Positions 55,939-64,000 of a stretch of 64,000 nucleotides of DNA are shown piece after piece. The stretch is from Anaeramoeba flamelloides (lineage: Eukaryota > Metamonada > Anaeramoebidae), in assembly GCA_027625915.1 (NCBI GenBank), contig JANTQA010000072.1, positions 1,736,001 to 1,800,000 on the forward strand. The letters are read 5' to 3'. Position 1 is the stretch's first letter, and the number at the start of each line of letters is the position of its first letter. Position numbers and translations under genes: made by a program. The notes under the pieces are model-generated. The model had not been told where the DNA came from. It searched no databases and saw nothing but the letters and a program-made list of their open reading frames with translations.

Positions 55939-58900
55939 ATGGAGAATGAAATCATGAAAATGAAAGTGGATCTGTGGGGAAAAAAACGGTTCAACATATT
56001 TTTTTTTTCATTTCTTGCAATCATTATTTTGGGAATTGGGATAGGCTTTACGGGCCCTTACCATTACGAAACACGAGAGATTATTGATTATTTTGATAAC
56101 AAAACTGTAGATATTACACTTGAAATTGTTGGATTAAATCGACTTAACCAATTCCTTTACGTCGACATCCATTTTAATAATGAGATGGACATAGGGATAA
56201 CTACAGACGTACAAATTGCTATTACACTTCTTGGTAATAATGTAGATGATAATGATCTAACTAAATGGACCAAAATTTCGAATTCTACACATACGCGTAA
56301 TGTTGAGTGTAAAGTATGTCTTTTAATTCAAACGGATCACCTCTAAATTTCTTTTATTTTCTTTTTTTTATTTTCTTCTTTAATTTTCTTCTTTATTTTT
56401 TCTTATCTTTTTTATAATTTTTTTTTTATAATTTTTTCTTATTTTTTAATTTCAATAGGCTCAATCAAATTGTACAAGACACACCATAATATATGAGCCA
56501 TACCTAAACTATAAAAACTATTATGCAAAACTTAGAATTACAAACCTTTCGGATAAAAATTGTTTTGGAAAATCTTTCTCAAATGTTCGTATTTCTTTTT
56601 ATTTTTGTTCAAAAAATATTTCCCTGAAAAAACTATTTTTGTTTTCTTTGTTAATAGTTTGTCTACAAAGAAGTCTCTTTTTATTTTTATACTAATTTGT
56701 ACTTTACTGTTAATTGTAAAATAAAAAGATCAAAATTTTCCTGTAACTTTCCTCAAAAAAACACACCAACCCAAGAATTAAAAGAAGTTTTACAAGTCCC
56801 AATTTCTGAAAGGTTCATTAATAATTTAAGCTGGTTTTCAGAATTAAAAAATTTGAAATTTTACATGATTTATAAAATCTAATTTTTGGAAAGCTGAATG
56901 AAAATTTTGTTCCATTTATTTTAAAACAAATAGTATTTCCTCAAAAATTATTTTTGGGATTAAACTTTTGATTCATTTGTGAAAATGTTTCCACAATATA
57001 ATTTATTACAAGTTGCTATTTTTCGAAATTTCATTTTCAGACTAAAATTAAAATTAAGTGTGGGTGTGTTTAAAATCAAAATTGAGTGAAAGGGGGAATT
57101 AGAACGATGGTAGATGAAATAACCTGTGAATCCTAATCTATTTGAGATTTTCAAGAAAAATTATGTTAAGGGGTAAGTCATTACGATTAAAAAAATAATT
57201 TTCTGGAATGGGTTTTAAAAATTTTAGTAATTTTTTTGAGTGCCTAATACCAATCAAAAACCAACAAACAAATGTGTGTATTATCAATCTCCAAAAATCA
57301 ACAATCAAAAAAGAGGGTATTTTTAGAAAAAAAAGCCAAAAAGAGATACTTGATTTCCAATTTGAATGATCAAAATTATAAATTTTGAAAACAATTAGTG
57401 TGTCAATTTTGAAGTGTCGATCTTTGGCGTTTTTGAGATCTTGAAGATTTTTTTTTTTCATTTTTAACTATTCCTCAATGAATTATTTTTATCTCAAGAA
57501 TATTACATAATCCATACTTTGTCAAATCCAGAGGGGTTACAAAATAACCACAAATTAGATTAAATGTAATTAAATTGGTTATGAACTTTTAGAAAACAAT
57601 TTGTTTTCAATTGAAGAAATTTAACCATTTGGAAATTTAAAATCAGAAACAAGTTTTGATTTTTTTTTTTATAATTTGGATTTTTTGGAATTGAGAAATA
57701 CTTTTAATACTTTTTTTCTTATTAGTCTTTTGCCCAATGAAAATCTCTCTAATTTTTTTTTTATTATTTGAATTTTTCAATCAAAAGAAGGGCAATTTCA
57801 CAATACCCTTTTTGGATACAAGTCACCCCTTGAATATGGAGCAAGTCCACTGTACATAACAAGAGCCTTAACCAATTTTTTCCTTTTATTGTTTTAATGA
57901 TAGGGATTTGAAAATTACTTGATTTCTTTTTTTAAGGGGTGTAGCTACATTTTACCAATTATGAGTTCCACCATTTATGTGAAACAGAATCACTAAAATC
58001 ATTTCTTTAGCCAAATAAATGAAGATTTTTATAAAAAGGAGAATATTGATATATACATAGAATAATAGATTTACATACTAATTAAAAACTGGAAATTAAA
58101 AAAAAGAAAAAATTGATCAAAGAAAAAAAATAAAAAAAATAATTTATTTCTTGATCTTGTCTGTAAATTTTAATATGATATCTTCTGAACTTGATTTTGT
58201 TTTTAGTTCTCCAAGAAAAACTTTTATTCTCCAAATTATCATTGCACAAACAAATTACTTGCTATTTCTAAAGAATTTCAAAAATGAATTTTTAATTCCA
58301 ATTTTGATCAAATTTGTCTAATTCGTGTTTTAGTTCAGAAAATAGGATATTTTTTAAATTCTTCTTCAGAAATAAAAAACACATTCCAAAAATTTTGACA
58401 GACCCAAAATCAAAAATAGGAAAAATTAAACTCAATTTATTATATTTTTCCAAACCTAATATTAAACCTCATTTGTGTAACTTTATTAATGTTTTTATAA
58501 GTAATAATTTTTATCTAAATAAAAAAAAAAAAAATATAAAACAAAAAAAAAAAAATCAGTGTTTCCAAAACGATGAAACCATCTTAACAAAAAAATGTAT
58601 AGATAAATTTGTTGAAATTTCACCAACAATAATTATTGATTGATCAAATGATTAGATACCATCAACTCATTATTTTTGATTTTTCTATTTAACATAAACT
58701 CAACATTAACTTTAATATCAATCATTAAAAAAAATTTCCTGATCTAACAAAAACATATTAGGTAACTGAAAAAAAGGAAATGAAAACAAAACAAAAAAGA
58801 CAAAAAATAGAAAAAAACAGTTTGTAAAATCTGAATTATTTACAAATTGAATGAAAAGTGGGGTTTTGTTATTCTTTCAACTATTTTAACCGTTCCCGAT

Positions 58901-61900
58901 TTTTTGGAATTTAGTTTAGATGTATTAGATGGTATTGTTGCGTTTATAAACAATTTTTATTTTTTTATCAAATTTGAAAATCCAAAATAATTGTGACTGT
59001 TACTTTCATTTTTTTGACAATATTTTCTAAATCTTCGGTTTGAATATTTTATAGTTGCTTTTTAATTTTAATAATTCAGAGCCTTTTCCTTTTATCTTTG
59101 AAAATAATATTCTTTATTTGTCTACTTTTGATAAAAATATTTTCAAAAAGAATTTGGAACACAAATTTATAAAAAAAGATTTATGTAAAATAATAATAAA
59201 TAGGGATGTAGCAAGAAATTCCAAGGTAATATCTTGCTTGGTTTCATCCATACAAACTAAGAAGACAAAGAAACAAGTCGTCTAAAATATACTTGTGAAT
59301 TTTTTTTTTCATTCTTGATTTCAACAAGTTTATTTGAGAAGGTGATTTTTCTTGTTTAGTTTCTAAACATGAAAATATTTGTTTAAAATTCATACCTTCT
59401 CCATGTTTGTTTTATGGTTTATTCTTTGATTAATTTCCAACAATCCCTAGACACTTTGCTTATGATCCAAAATAAAATTCAAATAAAACCACAAATTAAA
59501 TAAAAAAAAATATTTAAAAAATCAAATTTTTAAAGATTCCACTCTGAATTACTGGATTTACCTTGATTCTTTTGACAAATAGACTAGCGAATGGTATTAA
59601 GGTTTTGAAGTTTCAATATCCTATGGTACTCAAAAAATCTTTTTTCAGTAAGGTTCTCTTAATTAAATTTTTTCAAAAATAGTAAAATGTAACTCCCTCA
59701 ATAACACCGATTTATTCACATTAAATTAGCACTTTTTTTTCACTTTGATTCCTCTTGAATTAGAATCAAAAACCTCACGATCTAACATAAATTTTCCATT
59801 GAATTACTTTTCCAGATTCAAATGGGATTTTATATTTGATATGTGGTTGATAACAAATACCAAATTATTTGGAACTTATCAACAATAAAAATGATTCAAA
59901 ATTTAATTATAATTTACTTAATGAACTGTTTAATTAAAACAAGAATTATTTATTATTACTGCTTTATGAAAATATATATAGCACATTTTTTTCCACTCTT
60001 TTATCACAACTGAGAAATTCAGAAAAATATCTAAAAGTTTTTTAATAGTTTAATTTCTATTTTTTCAATTTTTTTTTAACTCACTTTGAATAAAGATCTT
60101 TATTAGTATAAATGCAAATGAAACTTTGTAAAAATGTTGATTTTGGAAAATATCCTTTGATATAAAATGGTTTGGAAATTGAGTTATGAAATTTATAATA
60201 AAGAAATAGAACTCTCATATATTTTTTACATTATTTTGAATTTAACAGTAATTCCACTCATCTCGGAATATCTGTAATTTCTATGAAGAAATTAAAAAAA
60301 ATAATTTGAAATAAATACCATTTTTTTGATTTAATACTTTAAGTAGAAACAGAAAATGCTATTAAAAAGTCAAAAGATATTTCTCCATTTTTTGAGATCA
60401 GATTTTTTTTTCACAAGATTTACTTTGGGGAATTTATTTCAAAGAATTTATTTTACAGAATTTATTCTATGGAAGAGATATTTTATGTTAAAGACATTAT
60501 GTAATTCCTGTTACAAATTAGAATTTTTTGATAATTTTTTTTTTTAAAAAATTAAAAGTTAAAAGTAAAAAATAGTAAAATAAAATAATTAAAAAGTAAT
60601 TATACAAATTTGAAACCCCAAAAACAGATAAGTCGATGAGAAGAAACATATTTTAATCAAAAGGGTTTTAGATTTATTATTAAGAGTTAAATGTTAGATA
60701 AAAAACATTTAATTTAGTTAAAGAGATTATTAGAAGTGACTACGTTTGTGTTTTCCAATTCAAAGAGTGTATAGATATTAGTGTCTAGACACAGTCATTA
60801 GGAGAATTTGAAGCTTGTTTAAGTTTTCTTAAAATTTTGGTGATCAAAAAGAAAAAAAAGAAACATTAATTTTTACAACCAAAAAAATATCAGATAAAAT
60901 CGAGATCAGATACTTTTTAATCTCTTTATTTAATAATGTAATACCATATATAAAAAAATTTAATTATTCTGCTGAATCAATTTATGATGAAAAACAATTT
61001 TGGATATTTGAATGGTTTTATTAGAATTAAGTTTAATAAAGATATGTTAAAATAGATTTTCCCCACTTTTTTAGGAAATATCTTTGATAAATATATCTTT
61101 CTACAAGACGATAATTACCCCCCTTTTTTTTTTTTTTTGTGGAAAAAGCAATGGTACAAAATTATTTTAGTTCTTGTTGCCTCAAACACAATAAAAAATC
61201 AAAATATACATATTATTAAAAAAAATATTTAACAAGATATATTTTTTATTATTTTTTTTTAGATCTAATATCAATTATTTCCCTTCCCCTTTCTCTCTCT
61301 TTCATTAAAAAAAAATACAAATATAAAATACAAATTCAACAAATTAAAAATATTTAAATTAAAAAGTTTTACTTTGTTCATAAAAGAATGACGCTTTATG
61401 AACTCTTTTTTAGATATATATTTGTAATGTTGAACATTATTGCTATGTTTCTTCTAGTTAGATCTGTTGTTGGTATTCCATATCGTGTATTTACAATCGA
61501 ACAAAAATGGATTTCAGTTCTTATTGTGTTACTTTTATTATGGAATAATCCAATTTGGTCAACAATAATTTTATCTCATTCTAGCTTTGTTAGATTTTTG
61601 GATGCATTATTTACCTCATCATTCTTTGTTGGTATTTGGGGATTTTGGCTCTGTATAATTGATGGGTTAAGATATGTAAATTATTTCAAAATTTTATTAT
61701 TTCTTTCTTTCTCTTTATTCTACTTCTATTTTTTTTTTGAATAAGCAAATTTTGAATTTTCTCTTCTTCTTCTTCTTCATCATCTTCTTCTTCTATTTTT
61801 TTGAATATCATAATTTTTAATTTTGTTAAAAAATTAAATTCTTATTTTTTCTAAATTTATTATTTAAATATTTAACAATAAATATTTCAAACAAAATAAA

Positions 61901-62580
61901 ACAATGATCATAATAACTTATTTTAATAGAAAAAAGAAGAGAGGACTTTCAAAAAATTTTATTTACCAAAAATAATCGTTCTATCAATTATTTATCTAAC
62001 GTTTTTAATTCTTTATATCTGGGTACAAGTACACGAAATTGATGATCCAGAATATGAAGTTGCTAATGATATTCCAGGGTTTAAAGTTACAAGAGTATTC
62101 CTTTGGTTATTTTATGTGGTATATTTACTATGGATTGTATATGCATGTGTCCGTGCATTCCATGATGTTAAAAATACAAATACAAATAATGCTAAGAGGT
62201 TTTATTTCTTCTTTACTATCACATTAACTGTATTCATCTTTTCAATTTTTGTTGTTGGTGGAAATTTTGTTTCAAAATTAAGAAATACTGCTGGTGAATT
62301 TTTATCAACCTTTACAATTTTTAATGTGTACATTCTCCTTCTTTCAATTGCATATTTGCCAAGTTCAAGTACACTTGATGACATCAAAGATTCTTCACAT
62401 CTGAAATTAGAAGAGGAAGATGTGGATGATGATGACAATAATCTTCTTGGTAATGATGATTCTCTTGAAGACTCTGAAGAAAAAGATGAAGAAAATAGTT
62501 CAAGTAATGCCGACCAATTGGAAATGCAAGAAAGAAGTGAAACTCCAAGTAATAGTGACTCTGATAAAAAATCGGATTAA
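55939..62580 (+). CDS. TMEM181: TMEM181-family multi-pass membrane protein, about five exons
   Basis: A predicted ~490-residue membrane protein of the TMEM181 family, related to the Wntless-type fold: one N-terminal membrane helix, a luminal beta domain and about seven further helices. Exons are 55939-56313, 56459-56588, 56671-about 56698, 61387-61675 and 61930-62580. Exon 1 has the first helix (FFFSFLAIIILGIGIGF) and part of the luminal domain. The exon 2/3 join gives NVQVSFYFYTN, matching the family's QVTFTF motif. Exon 4 has TLYELFFRYIF, EQKWISVLIVLLLLWNNP and GFWLCIIDGLRY. Exon 5 begins in KKFYLPKIIVL and contains DVKN, GEFLSTFTIFNVYILLLSIAYLPSSS (shortened: AYLPSSSTL) and an acidic Ser/Asp-rich tail. 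The exon 3/4 join (donor GTACTT, 28-base exon, acceptor AAAAG) keeps phase but is uncertain. The cellular role is poorly known in any organism; Golgi or plasma membrane location is likely. Confidence 0.85.
57166..57832 (+). mobile_element. AAGGGGT-ended element, family E copy 2
   Basis: About 667 bp and collinear with 27285-28018. The left end is TTAAGGGGTAAGTCATTACG and the complemented right end TCAAGGGGTGACTTGTATCC, giving an imperfect inverted repeat. It has no coding capacity. Confidence 0.7.
58070..58900. repeat. Degraded dispersed repeat region in the TMEM181 intron
   Basis: Part (58085-58170) resembles 18895-18975 (AAACTGGAAAT, AAAAATTGA, TTATTTCTTGATCTT), and part (58600-58900) resembles 12900-13215. 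Neither has clear ends. A poly-A-rich open frame (58314-58643) covers the junction and is not a gene. Confidence 0.4.
60890..61085 (-). mobile_element. Inverted end of a family B element
   Basis: On the minus strand the text runs GATATTTCCTAAAAAAGTGG, then CTATTTTAACATATCTTTATT, matching the outer 60 bases of 6086-6692. Only one end is recognisable; it lies about 300 bases before TMEM181 exon 4. Confidence 0.55.
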
Positions 62581-64000
62581 ATTAAATTTATTCTATCTGA
62601 ATTTTTTTTTTTCTAAATTAAGGTTTTATGACTTATTAATTTTTTTTTAATAATTTTTTTTACCCAAATTATTATATTTTTTTTCAATGAATTTTTATTC
62701 TTAGCTTTTTCAAAAATAATTTTAGTACTTGTTTTTTTTATTGTTTTATTGATATAAAACAAAAATAAATAATTTTATTCATATTTTTAATTTTAAGGCT
62801 TATTTTTTTGGTTTTAAATCGAAACTATCTTCAGATTTGGAATGTTTATTAAAAAAAAAAAATTCATCAACAAAAAATGAATATTATGTGAACAATCATT
62901 GTAAGCTTATTATAAATATCATTTATCTTCCAAAGATCAACCATCATGACTTTTCAAAATATTGAACTGTTTAAATTCTACTTCAGGGAATATATTGTAA
63001 TTTAATATTTCTGAGAGTGATGATAACAAAAAAGAAAATAAAAGATAGGCTGGAGAATATTATTATGCTTTTTTTGATTTTCTTATGTTTATTTGATATA
63101 TGATAACATTTATAATTTATACTTTCAATATTAAATAAACTATATTTCTTTCAAAAGTACCAATTTTTTTGACAATTATCTGAATTATTTTTTTAATTAT
63201 TGAATCTTGAAGAATAAATAAGTATTGATTAGAAGACTTACACACCCAAGAATAATTTTTATCCATCTCAAGTAAATTTAAATAATCATTCTATTTATAT
63301 TCATAAAAATCGAAAAAACTAAAATTCTTCGGTAACTATAGAGAAAAATAACAATGTATAATCTGTTCTTCAATTAAAGATTATATTAAAACAATCACAA
63401 TAGAAATCAATATAATTTATCTAGATTCATTTTTGTATGGTTTTAATATCATTATTTTCATATTTTTCCCTCGTGAATATAGATCTTGTAATCAATTAAA
63501 AAAATTATAAATGATTTGCAAAAGAATTAACTGTCAAAAAAAAATCAAAAAAAAAAAAAATTAAAAAAATGATTTCAATTTTGCAAATTTCCAAAATATA
63601 TTTTTTCTTCTAATATCCATCAAAAACGTTTAAAGGCATATAATGCACAGTGACCACTGTATTTCTTTGAATTTAAAATTGATTATATTCAAGGCAAAGT
63701 AAAAATATTATAAATAAAAGTGGGGATAACTAAAATTCCTTTTAAAATAAAAAGGGAAAAAGTTTAATTTGACAATATGGTTGGTGGAAAAATCAAAAAG
63801 GTAAACAACAAAAACTTTCAAACAATATTTCAATTAAATTAATTTATTTTGAAATTTTGAAATTGTTATAATATAAAATATTTTTTAGGGGTGACTGTTA
63901 AATAATTATTCTTCCGGGACTAGTGTCTACCAAGGAAAATCTTAAGATCAAAGTGTGTCATTCCGTGTAAACCACATTAGTTCACACAATCCAAATGCTT
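62581..64000. other. Region downstream of TMEM181
   Basis: AT-rich with no supported gene. It includes a fragment of the GGGGCCCA family (about 63300-63650) directly followed by a CAGTGACCACTG near-palindrome (63648-63659). The last 100 bases are visibly less AT-rich and may belong to the next gene or element. An ATG at 63780 (MVGGKIKK) followed by GTAAAC could be a first exon, but the frames after the possible acceptor at 63888 all stop quickly. Confidence 0.45.
63300..63650 (+). mobile_element. Fragment of the family D element
   Basis: Matches the right two-thirds of 34391-35108 (AAAATTC.T, AACAATAGAAATCAATAT-like text, ATGGTTT.AATA, ATTTCAATTTTG.A.ATTTCCAAAATA, TTTTTCTTCTAATATC). The GGGGCCCA ends are missing. 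Divergence is high. Confidence 0.6.

Larger units (their letters stand above)
56699..61386 (+). other. Giant 4.7-kb intron of the TMEM181 gene
   Basis: The donor assignment is provisional. The acceptor, TTCATAAAAG before the codons for MTLYELFFRY, is well supported by family homology. The exon 3 frame stays open for about 61 codons into the intron (to 56882). Inside are an AAGGGGT-ended element (57166-57832), a fragment related to 18880-18990 and 12900-13215 (58070-58900), and an inverted family B end (about 61085). The frame at 59055-59285 has no ATG and no domain. Confidence 0.65.

Noticed and set aside
58314-58643. 109-codon + strand frame in the TMEM181 intron
   Set aside because: It lacks an ATG start, is rich in Lys from A-runs, and covers the junction of degraded repeats.
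59055-59285. 76-codon + strand frame in the TMEM181 intron
   Set aside because: Moderately protein-like, but it has no ATG, no domain and no fit to the TMEM181 family between the flanking exons.
63780-63803. Start of a further gene (MVGGKIKK then GTAAAC)
   Set aside because: All three frames after the possible acceptor at 63888 stop within a few codons or show no recognisable protein, so it cannot be supported within the window.

Overview
The window is eukaryotic nuclear DNA from a very AT-rich unicellular protist. It has canonical GT-AG introns, long A and T homopolymers, Lys/Glu-rich low-complexity protein tails and typical eukaryotic gene families: TBC, RasGAP, RCC1-BTB, TPR, anoctamin, TMEM181 and dual-specificity phosphatase. 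The mixture of RCC1-BTB, TBC and RasGAP proteins with K/E-rich linkers in AT-rich DNA resembles Anaeramoeba (Metamonada). That assignment is an inference; an amoebozoan is the main alternative.

Nine host genes can be supported. On the + strand: a TBC Rab-GAP (1422-8444, 3 exons), a RasGAP (42586-48656, 2 exons) and a TMEM181-family membrane protein (55939-62580, about 5 exons). On the - strand, all with a single open frame: an RCC1-BTB protein (13503-15152), a T4 Rnl2-type RNA ligase (19984-21081), a TPR-array protein (24794-26320), a TTC1 orthologue (31595-32302), an anoctamin (36053-37921) and a dual-specificity phosphatase (51770-52357). Each + strand gene has one giant intron of about 4.6-5.2 kb that cuts a conserved domain, plus short introns of 82-254 bases. 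The giant introns are filled with repeats. The RasGAP intron holds a whole Tc1-type transposon in antisense orientation.

The space between genes is dominated by short inverted-repeat elements with no coding capacity. At least eight families can be recognised because two or more copies, or two matching ends, lie within the window: 200-bp CAGT-ended elements; a ~500-bp CAGT-ended family with a recurring flanking sequence; a ~700-bp family with GGGGCCCA ends; a ~600-bp family with TATTTCC ends; a ~700-bp family with AAGGGGT ends; a 447-bp family present as a head-to-tail pair directly upstream of the anoctamin gene; long-armed fold-back elements; and small palindromes built on TAGGTTTTC. Several are nested in one another.

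The genes show no operon-like linkage. Shared themes are Ras/Rab GTPase signalling (TBC, RasGAP, possibly RCC1-BTB), membrane and lipid biology (anoctamin, TMEM181), chaperone-type TPR scaffolds and RNA repair (Rnl2). No rRNA, tRNA, CRISPR array or organelle DNA was seen. Exon joins were worked out by reading phase and domain continuity by eye, without transcript data.
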